Origin: an uncultured Alphaproteobacteria bacterium
GTDB lineage: Bacteria > Pseudomonadota > Alphaproteobacteria > Micavibrionales > UBA1664
Direction of reading: 5' to 3'
Length of the DNA: 64,000 nucleotides
NCBI GenBank assembly: GCA_943789475.1
Contig: CALSUG010000006.1
Coordinates: 62,001-126,000, forward strand
The notes below the pieces were generated by a model. That model saw only the letters and a program-made list of their open reading frames with translations, did not search any database and had not been told where the DNA came from. Both the position numbers and the translations under genes were made by a program. Shown here piece by piece: positions 1 through 8,929 of the stretch (position 1 is the stretch's first letter; the number at the start of each line of letters is the position of its first letter).

Positions 1-72
1 ACCCGCATGCCCGATATAAGCATTCTCAGCCGATGGCTCGGTTACTCTGACTGTTAGTTCATACATGTCCAT
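1..72 (-). CDS. possible start of an unidentified gene, cut by the window edge
   Basis: An open frame begins with ATG at 72 (or ATG at 66) and runs off the left end, reading MDMYELTVRV... for 24 residues. It follows yejE on the same strand, where a yejF ATPase gene would be expected, but these residues do not look like the start of an ABC ATPase. There is no clear ribosome binding site. Too little is visible to assign a function or to be sure it is coding. Confidence 0.3.
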   Translation of the reverse strand, partial: MDMYELTVRVTEPSAENAYIGHAG

Positions 73-102
73 ATTATGACACAGAATATATTAAAAAAGC
101 CT

Positions 103-1128
103 TTATAGTCCAGTTTTGCGTGGGTCAAACGCATCACGCACGGCCTCACCAATAAAAGTTAATAACGTCAACATCACCGCCAGTGAAAAAAACGCCGTTA
201 AACCCAACCAAGGTGCATGAATATTATTTTTCCCTTGGGCCAACAATTCACCCAAAGACGGCGACCCGGGCGGCAACCCAAACCCTAAAAAATCCAATGA
301 TGTCAGTATGGTAATCGAACCCGTTAGGATAAAAGGCATCAATGTTAATGTCGCAACCATCGCATTAGGCAACACATGACGACGCATAATAGTGACATTC
401 GACACACCCAACGCCTTTGCCGCGCGCACATAGTCTAAATTTCGCGCACGGAAAAATTCAGCACGCACAACATCAATCAAATTTGTCCATGAAAATAACA
501 ACATCATCCCCAACAATACCCAAAATGTAGGTGTAATAATCGAGGCCATAATAATAATGATAAACAAGACAGGCAAACCTGACCAAATCTCAATAAAGCG
601 TTGAAAAATCAAATCAACCCAACCGCCATAATATCCCTGCACACCACCAGCAATAATTCCGACAATTGAACTAAATATAGTCAGGACAAGACCAAACAAA
701 ATAGAAATTCGAAACCCATATATAAGGCGGGCCAAGACATCGCGCCCCTGATCGTCCGTCCCCAATAAATTGTCACCCGTTGGCGCACTGGGTGCGGGAA
801 CATTCAAATCATAATTAATGGTGTCATAGGAATATCGAATGGTCGGCCAAACCATCCATCCCTTTTCATTGATTAAATCCATCACGAATTCATCACGGTA
901 ATCGGCCTCAGTTTCAAAATCTCCACCAAAAACCGTTTCGGCATATTCATTTGCCAATGGCCAATAATGACCCTCGTCATAATTGATATAGAGAGGTTTG
1001 TCGTTCGCAATAAAATCAGCCGACAATGTCAAAATAAACAGAATAGAAAAAATCCATAGAGACCAATAACCACGTTTATTCGCCTTAAATTGTTCAATAC
1101 GTTTTTGTGTAATGGGTGAAAATGCCAT
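103..1128 (-). CDS. yejE: YejE-like ABC transporter permease (peptide uptake)
   Basis: Inner-membrane permease of the DppC/YejE type, which with YejB and a dimeric ATPase moves oligopeptides delivered by periplasmic YejA. The N-terminus has one membrane span after a basic stretch. A long periplasmic segment follows, then the family motif NLLGTDDQGRDVLARL, and the EAA loop (RAAKALGVSNVTIMRRHVLPNA) that contacts the ATPase lies in the second half. I start it at ATG 1128 (MAFSPITQ), which has a GAGGGGAAG ribosome site; the open frame reaches 1173 but that would overlap yejB. It is the last complete gene of the minus-strand run and lies directly behind yejB. About 341 residues, the usual length. 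Confidence 0.9.
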   Translation of the reverse strand: MAFSPITQKRIEQFKANKRGYWSLWIFSILFILTLSADFIANDKPLYINYDEGHYWPLANEYAETVFGGDFETEADYRDEFVMDLINEKGWMVWPTIRYSYDTINYDLNVPAPSAPTGDNLLGTDDQGRDVLARLIYGFRISILFGLVLTIFSSIVGIIAGGVQGYYGGWVDLIFQRFIEIWSGLPVLFIIIIMASIITPTFWVLLGMMLLFSWTNLIDVVRAEFFRARNLDYVRAAKALGVSNVTIMRRHVLPNAMVATLTLMPFILTGSITILTSLDFLGFGLPPGSPSLGELLAQGKNNIHAPWLGLTAFFSLAVMLTLLTFIGEAVRDAFDPRKTGL

Positions 1129-1129
1129 G

Positions 1130-2251
1130 TTACGACTTCCCCTCAAAACTAATCCGCGGGTCAACCAACACATATGTGATGTCGGACACCAATTTCAAAA
1201 TCAATCCCATCAATGTAAAGATAAATAACGTTCCAAACATGACTGGATAATCACGATTAATCGTACTTTCAAAACCGAGCAAACCAAGACCGTCTAGAGA
1301 GAATATAACCTCGATCAACAATGCGCCTGTAAAAAATATACTCATAAACGCGCTTGGAAAACCTACAATCACAATCAACATTGCATTACGAAATACATGC
1401 TTATACAAAACAGCTTTTTCACCCAAACCTTTTGCCCGTGCCGTTAAAACATATTGTTTATTAATCTCGTCCAAAAATGAATTTTTGGTCAGCATCGTCA
1501 AACCTGCAAAACCACTCACCACCATCGCCGCCACCGGCAAAACCATATGCCATGCATAATCCAATATTTGCTGAATCACATTCATGTCTTCAAATCCGTC
1601 TGATGTCAGTCCACGCAATGGAAACCAATCAAGATACCGCCCACCGGCAAACACAATGATCAACAAAATCGCAAATAAGAATGATGGAATGGCGTACCCG
1701 ACAAAAATAATACCGCTGCTCCACACGTCAAATTTTTCACCATCCTTCACGGCCTTTTTAATCCCCAATGGAATAGAAATTAAATAAATAATGAGTGTCG
1801 ACCACAACCCCAATGAAATGGACACAGGCATTTTTTCAAAGATCAAATCGATGACACCAACATCACGATAATAGCTATCCCCAAAATCAAATTGTAAATA
1901 ATTCCAAACCATTAAAAAGAAACGCTCATGTGCTGGTTTATCGAAACCAAACTGCTTTTCCATCTCTTCAATAAATTCTGGTGGCAAACCTTGTGCTCCA
2001 CGATATTTAGAATTCAATGATGATGAAACAGATTTCCCCTCAGTCATAGAGCTGTTTAAATCTGCACCAACTTCTGCGCCAGTTGATCCACTAATACGTG
2101 CCGTAGCATCACTACCCAACCCCTGCATTTTGGCAATCATTTGTTCGACAGGACCACCAGGCGCGGCCTGCACAATCATGAAATTAATCAAAATAATCCC
2201 AAACAATGTTGGAATCATCAAAAGCAATCGTCGTAAAATGTAATTAAACAT
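1130..2251 (-). CDS. yejB: YejB-like ABC transporter permease (peptide uptake)
   Basis: DppB/YejB-type permease, partner of YejE. It opens with the classic [19 protein letters not shown] first span and has a large periplasmic insert containing [19 protein letters not shown], typical of YejB rather than DppB. It ends with the EAA motif ([21 protein letters not shown]) and closing spans. The 373-residue length fits YejB. Residues about 45-80, between the first span and that motif, are rich in Gly and Ser. The stop lies 1 bp from the yejE start, so the two are co-transcribed and probably translationally coupled. The binding-protein gene yejA is about 2.5 kb upstream on the same strand, with three other genes between. 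Confidence 0.92.
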   Translation of the reverse strand: MFNYILRRLLLMIPTLFGIILINFMIVQAAPGGPVEQMIAKMQGLGSDATARISGSTGAEVGADLNSSMTEGKSVSSSLNSKYRGAQGLPPEFIEEMEKQFGFDKPAHERFFLMVWNYLQFDFGDSYYRDVGVIDLIFEKMPVSISLGLWSTLIIYLISIPLGIKKAVKDGEKFDVWSSGIIFVGYAIPSFLFAILLIIVFAGGRYLDWFPLRGLTSDGFEDMNVIQQILDYAWHMVLPVAAMVVSGFAGLTMLTKNSFLDEINKQYVLTARAKGLGEKAVLYKHVFRNAMLIVIVGFPSAFMSIFFTGALLIEVIFSLDGLGLLGFESTINRDYPVMFGTLFIFTLMGLILKLVSDITYVLVDPRISFEGKS

Positions 2252-2286
2252 GGTCGCAGTATAAATGCGTTATACAAAAAAGAAAA

Positions 2287-2904
2287 CTATTCAGGGCGTT
2301 TATTCCAAAACACATATCGCCATGCATTACCATCATGCTCGAATAGCCCCATGGACGCTGTTTTCACCTTTGGGGCAACATCATCAGGCAAACCGTTTTC
2401 AAGGATAATCGGTGCAAAGCGGATGACACCACCACTACTCACCACACAAGTCAACTTACCCTCACGTTTTTCACGTGTTTCATTGGCAAAATCAATCCAT
2501 GATTGCTGAAGCGCGCGTGGATCAACAATCCACCCATCGGGAACAACGCCAAATTCATTCCAATCTTCCATTGTTTTTTTACCCAACCGTTCCAATATTT
2601 CAGGTTCGGTTTTATTCTCATCGGGGCCATGGTCAATCTCATTAAAGGTTTTATCCGTTTGAATATCGATATCAACATTCGCATTACGCACCATTATCTG
2701 CGCCGTCTCCTGTGCGCGTTGCAATTCGGACGCATAAATATAATCAGGAATAAGGTTTTCGCGATCTATATATGACCCCAACGCACATGCCTGATCTATC
2801 CCCGATTGTACCAGTGGAATATCGGTTCGACACCCCACACGTCGTGGTTCATCATCAGGTCCAAATGTATTACCGTGGCGAATGATTAATAATCTTGTTG
2901 TCAT
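2287..2904 (-). CDS. histidine phosphatase (phosphoglycerate mutase-like) family protein
   Basis: 205 residues of the histidine-phosphatase superfamily. The N-terminal signature LLIIRHGNTF carries the nucleophile His10 with Arg9. The late-strand motif that normally contains the second catalytic His (HGGxxR) reads SSGGVIRF here (about residues 156-163), so the second His is Ser. The protein may therefore be a weak phosphatase, use another acid/base, or be non-catalytic. The start overlaps the kdsB stop by four bases (ATGA), so it is translated together with the Kdo-activating enzyme. A role in Kdo metabolism is suggested by position only; the substrate is unknown. Confidence 0.8.
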   Translation of the reverse strand: MTTRLLIIRHGNTFGPDDEPRRVGCRTDIPLVQSGIDQACALGSYIDRENLIPDYIYASELQRAQETAQIMVRNANVDIDIQTDKTFNEIDHGPDENKTEPEILERLGKKTMEDWNEFGVVPDGWIVDPRALQQSWIDFANETREKREGKLTCVVSSGGVIRFAPIILENGLPDDVAPKVKTASMGLFEHDGNAWRYVFWNKRPE

Positions 2905-3707
2905 GCAACCCGCGCCTTTGCACGCATAATTGTTTCGGCGCGATCTATGTCCTCTGGTGAATCAACACCACTATGCACAATGTCATCATGTGGAATTTCA
3001 ACACATTGAATATCAATATCATTTTCAAGAAAGCGAAGCTGTTCTAACCCTTCTATTTCCTCATACTTCCCCTCTGGCAAATTAACGAATTTTTTCAACA
3101 CATCAAATCGATATCCGTATAATCCCAAATGTTGGTAAACAGGCGATAACTCCCCACCATGACGATAGCTGTCTTCTTTACGCATCGCAGGCATAATATT
3201 TTTTGAAAACCACATCGCACGATTACGCTTATTTATCACGGCCGTGGTACCGCTAAATGGTGTTGTTTCTTTATTACGGCGAAGTTTATCCAGATCGTTC
3301 CACGCCAATTGCTGTACGGGCGTCACCACCCGCGCCTCAGGGTTAGCGCTAAATTCACGGATAACTTTTTCTAAAGCACTGAGCGGAGTTAATGGCGCGT
3401 CGCCTTGTAAATTAATCACAATATCAGGTTGGTCCGATAATTTTACCGCGGCTTCTAACACTCGATCAGACCCCGTCTTACACGTGTCCGATGTCATCAA
3501 TACATCATGCCCCTGTGATTTTGCATGCGCCTCAATTCGTTCATCATCGGTCGCTATAATAACCTGCACATCTTTGTAACCTTTAGATGCCTTAACCGCT
3601 AAATCATATACATGATCAATCATGGCCTTACCATTAATGGGTACCAACGGTTTACCAGGAAAGCGCGTTGACCCATATCGCGCAGGTATAATAATTGCAA
3701 TTTTCAT
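2901..3707 (-). CDS. kdsB: 3-deoxy-manno-octulosonate cytidylyltransferase
   Basis: Cytosolic CMP-Kdo synthetase: couples Kdo to CTP to activate it for the inner core of lipopolysaccharide. The N-terminal nucleotide-binding motif IIPARYGSTRFPGKPLV, the later INLQGDAPL (metal and nucleotide site) and the GLYGYR segment are all present. 268 residues, slightly longer than the common 245-255. It is followed with a 4-bp overlap by the histidine-phosphatase gene. It stands between parts of a split yej transporter set, not beside other Kdo genes. Confidence 0.95.
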   Translation of the reverse strand: MKIAIIIPARYGSTRFPGKPLVPINGKAMIDHVYDLAVKASKGYKDVQVIIATDDERIEAHAKSQGHDVLMTSDTCKTGSDRVLEAAVKLSDQPDIVINLQGDAPLTPLSALEKVIREFSANPEARVVTPVQQLAWNDLDKLRRNKETTPFSGTTAVINKRNRAMWFSKNIMPAMRKEDSYRHGGELSPVYQHLGLYGYRFDVLKKFVNLPEGKYEEIEGLEQLRFLENDIDIQCVEIPHDDIVHSGVDSPEDIDRAETIMRAKARVA

Positions 3708-3752
3708 GAATCAAATCATAAAGCACAGGCGCGATCAGGTCACGGATAGATT

Positions 3753-4682
3753 TTAAACAGAATACACAGGGTGATTATCTGGCAATGAATGCATAAACTC
3801 TTTTTGTATTCTATCCCGTACCCACATAATTAATGCCCCTGGTCGCTTCCCTTCAACAGGAACTAGTCCTCCTTGATCATTTCGATCAAAAGTCATTTGT
3901 AAAATTTTTGAGGTTGCCGCCGAAAAAGGACACTTATTATACTCCCCTTCTCTACTAACACTTTCGAACGCCCCTTTTGCAAAACATTGATGCACACCGC
4001 GATGCAATGATTTTTCATCACACGTTTCCATTACGCTCGCCATAATTGTCGTCATATCCTGAATAAATGAAGCCCCCTTCGCATTCAATAAAGCACGCCT
4101 AAAACCTTTTCGAAAATACCTTAACGATACAGTATCAAATGGCCCATAAGAATCATCAGCAACGTCAACAGCATATTCGACAGAGATTTCTTTTCTCAAT
4201 GCTTCAAAATAATCAACCACACACATTTTAATAGCAACCATGGATAATAAAAACTCAGAGTTTCTATCGATAAATTCTAATCCTTTTTTAATTTCACCAA
4301 TATTCAATGGGAACTCTTCCTGCGGACGAACTTTCATTTTTGAGGTAGATCGAACACCAAATGTAGAATACGTATAACCTAAGCTAATCCTATTAACTTC
4401 ATCACCCTCTCCTGCAAAAAAACTATATAGACTCATATCATTCGCATCTGTTGATGCTAGGTTATTATATTTATCTACACGCAAAGCCTCTTCAGCTTTA
4501 CTGAAAAAATCTTCTTGAGAAAAATACCACGCAGCAAATTCAGGAAACTGTGGCATCGCTAATAACGGCATTGCAGCATATGCATTATAAGCATCATAAT
4601 CTTCACGACTAGGATCAACATAAGGCGCACACATTGATGCCGCTTCTTCTAATTTTATGGTCTTTATCTTCATAAAAACCAT
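3753..4682 (-). CDS. unknown protein between yejA and kdsB
   Basis: 309 residues, soluble by appearance: no signal peptide and no convincing membrane span. I recognise no domain. Visible features are an acidic, aromatic N-terminus (MCAPYVDPSREDYDAYNAY), a basic helix-like stretch (RYFRKGFRRALLNAKG) near residue 190, and several scattered Cys with no metal motif. Codon use resembles the neighbours, so it is not obviously imported. The start is ATG 4682 or ATG 4673; neither has a strong ribosome site. It shares strand and close spacing with yejA (upstream) and kdsB (downstream). Confidence 0.75.
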   Translation of the reverse strand: MVFMKIKTIKLEEAASMCAPYVDPSREDYDAYNAYAAMPLLAMPQFPEFAAWYFSQEDFFSKAEEALRVDKYNNLASTDANDMSLYSFFAGEGDEVNRISLGYTYSTFGVRSTSKMKVRPQEEFPLNIGEIKKGLEFIDRNSEFLLSMVAIKMCVVDYFEALRKEISVEYAVDVADDSYGPFDTVSLRYFRKGFRRALLNAKGASFIQDMTTIMASVMETCDEKSLHRGVHQCFAKGAFESVSREGEYNKCPFSAATSKILQMTFDRNDQGGLVPVEGKRPGALIMWVRDRIQKEFMHSLPDNHPVYSV

Positions 4683-4744
4683 AAAACACTCATTTTAAAC
4701 TATGTCAATATTTTATATGTAATTTAAATAAAAAATTACCCACT

Positions 4745-6553
4745 TTATTTATTCCACCATGTATCCATTGCACCCAACGCATACTGTGCCTGAACACTTG
4801 GCTTACCAAACTTATCCCAATGCGCAATACGCCATGTATTGATATGCCATTGTGGTATTGCGTGATACCCCCACAACAACACACGATCCAACGCACGTGT
4901 ACGATGCACTAATTCAGCGCGATCCGGTGCGTTTATTACCATCTCAACTAATGTATCTACAACTGGATTTTTAATCCCCATATGATTACGCGATCCTGGC
5001 GTATCCACCTTTGTCGAATGCCAATATTCCAATTGTTCATTCCCAGGTGATAATGACTGTCCTGCCCCCCCAATGGTCATGTCATAATCAAAATTTGTCA
5101 TGCGTTCAACAAACTGAGGCGTATCAACAACACGGAAATTCGCCTCAACACCAATGCGTTTTAAATTTTTAATAAACGGCAATACCCAACGTTCAAACTC
5201 GGCTTGACGATGCATGACTTCGAATGACAGACGCTGTCCTGTTCTTTTATGAACACGGATCTTATCCGCACCTAATTTATACCCTGCATCATCCAATGCC
5301 TTCATCGCCATACGAAGCTGTTCACGATTTTTACCACTGCCATCTGTTTTAGGATTTGTAAACGGCACATTGAATAATTCTGCAGGGAGCTGATCTTTAA
5401 ATTCACTCAATATTTCCAACTCACGCCCTTGCGGAACCCCCGATGAGGCCAATTCTGAATTCTCAAAATAACTGTCAGTACGTTTATAGGCACCAAATGC
5501 AAATTGTTTATTTGACCATTCAAAATCAAATGCCAATTGTATTGCACGACGAACGTTTTTATCTTGGAACACAGGATGGCGATTATTCATGATAAAGGCC
5601 TGCATACCTGCTGGTTTTTGGTTAGCAATTTGCTTCTTAATAATTTGTCCAGATTTAACAAGATCATTGTCGTATCCTGTCGCCCATGTCTTGGCAATAT
5701 ATTCTTCACGAATATCATATTCACCGCCAAACAACGCTTCCAAGGCAACGGTTGCATCACGGTAATACTGCACCGTAATTTCATCAAAATTATAACGTCC
5801 TTTGTTCACAGGCAAATCGGTTGCCCACCAATCATTCACGCGTTCATATGTAATAGAGCGCCCAGCATCAATAGATTTGATTTTATACGGACCAGATCCT
5901 AACGGAAATTCAAACGTTGTTTTGTCAAATTCTCGTCCCTCAGCTGTCCAATAATGGCTTGGCAACACAGTTAAGCCAGCCACAATCAGGGGCAATTCTT
6001 TGTTTTCATTAGTCTTGAAATAAAAAGTAACAACACCACCTTGGGTTCTTTCACCATTACCATGCTGGAGAGCTTCTGTCCCCTCTACCCGTTCAACATC
6101 GGCATAATACGCTTTATAAAACGGCGCGCCCTTCTCTCGCAATGTATTGAAAGTCCAAACGACATCATTCGCCGTTATTAAACGCCCATCATGCCACTTG
6201 GCTTTTGGATTTAATTGAAATGTTACTGACTTCCCGTCTGGTGCTACCATAATGCTTTGTGCAATTTCTGCATATTTTGAAAATGCTTCATCTGCACTCG
6301 CACTCATTAATGGTTGATATAATAATCCAAGGTTCGCCGCGGCAACCCCCTTGGTAATAAAACCATTCAAACTGTCATATGTTCCAATGGTCGCCTCAGT
6401 AAAACTACCGCCCTTTGGCGCATTCGCATTCACGTAATCAAAATTGGGAAACCCTTGTACGTATTTCGCGTCACCGTGCATTGCTATCGACGCAGATTGT
6501 GCATAAACATTAAGTGGGAAAAGAACAAAAATAAGTGCGTATATATATTTCAT
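4745..6553 (-). CDS. yejA: YejA-like periplasmic oligopeptide-binding protein
   Basis: Family-5 extracellular solute-binding protein feeding the YejBE permease. From ATG 6553 it has a clean signal peptide (MKYIYALIFVLFPLNVYA, cut near AQS). The mature protein begins SIAMHGDAKY, typical of YejA. Later features include WHDGRLITANDVVWTFNTL, the GSGPYKI substrate-fold segment and C-terminal IPQWHINTWRIAHWDKFGKP. About 602 residues, normal for the family. The open frame extends to 6586, but those 11 residues would precede the signal peptide and have no ribosome site. It lies just downstream of the 2H-phosphoesterase gene and probably shares its promoter. Confidence 0.93.
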   Translation of the reverse strand: MKYIYALIFVLFPLNVYAQSASIAMHGDAKYVQGFPNFDYVNANAPKGGSFTEATIGTYDSLNGFITKGVAAANLGLLYQPLMSASADEAFSKYAEIAQSIMVAPDGKSVTFQLNPKAKWHDGRLITANDVVWTFNTLREKGAPFYKAYYADVERVEGTEALQHGNGERTQGGVVTFYFKTNENKELPLIVAGLTVLPSHYWTAEGREFDKTTFEFPLGSGPYKIKSIDAGRSITYERVNDWWATDLPVNKGRYNFDEITVQYYRDATVALEALFGGEYDIREEYIAKTWATGYDNDLVKSGQIIKKQIANQKPAGMQAFIMNNRHPVFQDKNVRRAIQLAFDFEWSNKQFAFGAYKRTDSYFENSELASSGVPQGRELEILSEFKDQLPAELFNVPFTNPKTDGSGKNREQLRMAMKALDDAGYKLGADKIRVHKRTGQRLSFEVMHRQAEFERWVLPFIKNLKRIGVEANFRVVDTPQFVERMTNFDYDMTIGGAGQSLSPGNEQLEYWHSTKVDTPGSRNHMGIKNPVVDTLVEMVINAPDRAELVHRTRALDRVLLWGYHAIPQWHINTWRIAHWDKFGKPSVQAQYALGAMDTWWNK

Positions 6554-6594
6554 GTCATAATTTTTACCACGAAGATAAACAGACATAAAAGTTT

Positions 6595-7128
6595 TTATTT
6601 TGGTTTATACGCGCCGAGATAAACACCATGTTCACCCATATGCCCCAGTTCCAATTTCCATCCAGCTGATTTTCCAGTTAGAGCGATAGGCAATTCAACG
6701 GGTTCTGCCAATCTATTAAGATTCTTGGAAAATGTTAAATGTGGCCAATAATCATCACCTTTAGGGTTCTCAACATCTAAATCAAGATCATCATAAATTG
6801 TCACAACACTGTCATGTATAGAGCGTAATTCAGAAGACATCGACACATCAACACCATTATATGGCCTATCAACGCTGTGGTAGTAATCTCCTAACATCAG
6901 ATTACTTCCCTCAGACCAATTCAATTTTGAAATTTCATTATACAATTTTGATATATCAAAATCATTCGGCGCTTTTAACTGTGCTATCGTGACATGCGGC
7001 AGGTGCCCATCTATACCAAGACAATACCCCTCATGCCCCTCACTAAAATTTTTACGTGCGAAATCTATTGCTGCTTTACCAACAAATTCATGGGGAATTA
7101 ATACAGTGTTAAATAATTGCATATACAT
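6595..7128 (-). CDS. 2H phosphoesterase (2'-5' RNA ligase-like) protein
   Basis: Small cytosolic protein with the two HxT/HxS motifs of the 2H phosphoesterase superfamily: PHVTIAQ in the first half and PHLTFSK in the second. The superfamily includes LigT/ThpR RNA cyclic phosphodiesterases, and the two motifs form the active site. The real substrate cannot be told from sequence. Starts at 7128, 7122 and 7155 are all possible; 7128 or 7122 fits the family start (QLFNTVLIP) and neither has a good ribosome site. It is divergent from rpsU across about 115 bp and runs in the same direction as yejA, 41 bp away. Confidence 0.75.
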   Translation of the reverse strand: MYMQLFNTVLIPHEFVGKAAIDFARKNFSEGHEGYCLGIDGHLPHVTIAQLKAPNDFDISKLYNEISKLNWSEGSNLMLGDYYHSVDRPYNGVDVSMSSELRSIHDSVVTIYDDLDLDVENPKGDDYWPHLTFSKNLNRLAEPVELPIALTGKSAGWKLELGHMGEHGVYLGAYKPK

Positions 7129-7162
7129 TGTTACCATATATAAAAACAAAATCACAAGAGAT

Positions 7163-7175
7163 GTGTTTAAAACAC
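7163..7175. promoter_or_regulatory. 13-bp palindrome between divergent genes
   Basis: GTGTTTAAAACAC is a perfect inverted repeat around one base. It sits in the short divergent region between the 2H-phosphoesterase gene and rpsU, so an operator is possible. No known regulator site is recognised. Confidence 0.3.
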
Positions 7176-7242
7176 TTGCATTTACGCCAAAACTATGTGA
7201 TTTTGCGACCTATAGAAACTCTAGAGAATTGAAGAAGGGAGT

Positions 7243-7458
7243 GTGAGACCAATAGTACAGGTAAATGTCCGTGACAATAATGTCGAACAAGCGTTACGCG
7301 TTTTAAAGAAAAAAATGCAACGTGAAGGCCTATTCCGTGAAATGAAGGAACGTCGCCATTTTGAAAAAAATTGTGAAAAGAAAAAACGTACTCAGGCTGA
7401 GGCTGTTCGTCGTGCGCGTAAAGACGAACGCAAACGTCGCGAAAAGCAAGGTTTCTAA
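7243..7458 (+). CDS. rpsU: 30S ribosomal protein bS21
   Basis: 71-residue basic ribosomal protein of the small subunit, involved in initiation on leadered mRNAs. The N-terminus [20 protein letters not shown] and the Arg/Lys-rich C-terminal helix are diagnostic. Translation starts at GTG 7243, preceded by the purine-rich site GAAGAAGGGA; no ATG is available in frame nearby. It is a single-gene unit: the upstream gene is divergent and a terminator follows 42 bp after the stop. Confidence 0.96.
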   Translation: MRPIVQVNVRDNNVEQALRVLKKKMQREGLFREMKERRHFEKNCEKKKRTQAEAVRRARKDERKRREKQGF

Positions 7459-7499
7459 ATTATTAGAAAACTTAAACTCACACTTAAATTTATATTTTA

Positions 7500-7530
7500 A
7501 AACCGCTTTCATTATTTAGGCGGTTTTTTT
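7500..7530 (+). terminator. intrinsic terminator of rpsU
   Basis: Stem AAACCGC / GCGGTTT with a 13-nt loop, directly followed by a run of T. It faces the convergent DUF924 gene, whose stop is six bases away, and may work in both directions. Confidence 0.8.
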
Positions 7531-7535
7531 ATTAA

Positions 7536-8090
7536 TTAAAATCCACTATTCGGATCGGATAAATATACCAACTCTTCTGATGTGCTTTCGCGTCCTAGCA
7601 AGACATTACGGTGGGGGAAACGTCCATATTCCTTGATCACGTCATAATGTGCCTGAGCATATGAATGAAAGGATTTTCCATTCTCACCTAAAGCACCAAA
7701 CAACATTAGTGACTTTTCTTGGTCTTTTAAATTTTCACTATGTTCAAAAGGTAAATAGGCAAATACTTTTTCATGAAGGTTGAATAAATCATCATACCCT
7801 TCATTTATTAGATGTTTTGCCATCTCTAAAGCCTTCTTATCACTTGCAAACATATTACATGTGCCACGGAATATATTGCGAGAAAATTGATCCAACAGAA
7901 CAACAAGAGATAAACATCCCTTTGCATCATCCATCCAATGATCATAATCACCCTGCATCGCTTTTTCATGATGTTGTAAAAAACGATCACGCAACATCAC
8001 GTCAAACTCATCATTTTTTTGGAACCATTGTTTGGAATCAATATCCTGAAACCATAGTTTCCAAATATCAATTTGAATATTTTCCATCAC
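7536..8090 (-). CDS. DUF924 family protein
   Basis: 184-residue helical protein of the DUF924 family, recognised by LLDQFSRNIFRGT, the PFEHSE motif and GRFPHRN near the C-terminus. The family has a TPR-like all-helical fold and no established biochemical role. Translation can start at GTG 8090 or ATG 8087, immediately after the cheR stop at 8091, so it is probably the last gene of the chemotaxis operon by read-through. The connection to chemotaxis is positional only. Confidence 0.85.
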   Translation of the reverse strand: MMENIQIDIWKLWFQDIDSKQWFQKNDEFDVMLRDRFLQHHEKAMQGDYDHWMDDAKGCLSLVVLLDQFSRNIFRGTCNMFASDKKALEMAKHLINEGYDDLFNLHEKVFAYLPFEHSENLKDQEKSLMLFGALGENGKSFHSYAQAHYDVIKEYGRFPHRNVLLGRESTSEELVYLSDPNSGF

Positions 8091-8918
8091 CTAAACAGAT
8101 GTTGCATCATAAGGCACATAAAGACCACGTTCACCTGGGAGAGGTTTAAACTTGTCTGTTATCCCAACAACTGTTTCTGCACCACCAAGGAACAATGAGC
8201 CATGCTTTGCAATATGGCCATGCATCTCCGCCAACACTTTACCCTTTGTTTCTGCATCAAAATAAATCAAAACATTACGACAGAAAATAATATCAAATGT
8301 TCCCATTGTTGCCATTGAATCAAGGAGGTTAAATTTACTAAAGTTCACCATCGATTTAATTTCATCGTTGATAAGCCAGTTTGCACCATCTTGCGTAAAA
8401 TATTTAACAAGCAATGTAATTGGCATTCCACGCTGTACTTCAAATTGAGAATATCTACCCGTGCGAGCTGTATCCAAGATATCATCGGACAAATCCGTCG
8501 CTTTAATTTCAAAATTATAACCTGCAAATTTTGCCGCGTTTTCTTTTAAAATAATGGATAGAGAGTAGGGTTCCTGACCACTTGAACATGCCGCACACCA
8601 AATACGAATGGTTGAACCCGCTGGCTTACTTTCTAACACCTTGGGCAATACAACCTTTTCAAAACGTTCAAAAGGATGAGTATCACGAAAGAAGAAAGTT
8701 TCATTCGTCGTCATAGCCTCAATCACTTCATTTTTTGCCGCAGCATCATTCATTTTGATCTTTGACGTTAATGCATCCAAATCATTAAGGCCCAGCTTTT
8801 TTATAACTGGACTTAAACGTGATTCAAGAAGATACGCCTTTTCAAAAGTAATCGATAATCCAGAATCTTTATATAAAAAGGTACGGTATACTTCGAAATC
8901 TTGTTCATTAATTTTCAT
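8091..8918 (-). CDS. cheR: chemotaxis protein methyltransferase CheR
   Basis: Transfers methyl groups from S-adenosylmethionine to glutamates of chemoreceptors, setting adaptation. The N-terminal helical CheR domain covers about residues 1-75. The catalytic Rossmann domain carries the SAM motif IWCAACSSGQEPYSL (about 106-120) and the CRNVLIYFD motif. No C-terminal pentapeptide-binding extension or TPR is seen; 275 residues is the basic family size. It is 11 bp downstream of cheB. Confidence 0.96.
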   Translation of the reverse strand: MKINEQDFEVYRTFLYKDSGLSITFEKAYLLESRLSPVIKKLGLNDLDALTSKIKMNDAAAKNEVIEAMTTNETFFFRDTHPFERFEKVVLPKVLESKPAGSTIRIWCAACSSGQEPYSLSIILKENAAKFAGYNFEIKATDLSDDILDTARTGRYSQFEVQRGMPITLLVKYFTQDGANWLINDEIKSMVNFSKFNLLDSMATMGTFDIIFCRNVLIYFDAETKGKVLAEMHGHIAKHGSLFLGGAETVVGITDKFKPLPGERGLYVPYDATSV

Positions 8919-8929
8919 TTTTTATCATC

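Noticed and set aside
1-72. Start of yejF at the left edge
   Set aside because: Expected by gene order, but the visible residues (MDMYELTVRV...) do not resemble an ABC ATPase N-terminus; kept only as an unidentified partial frame.
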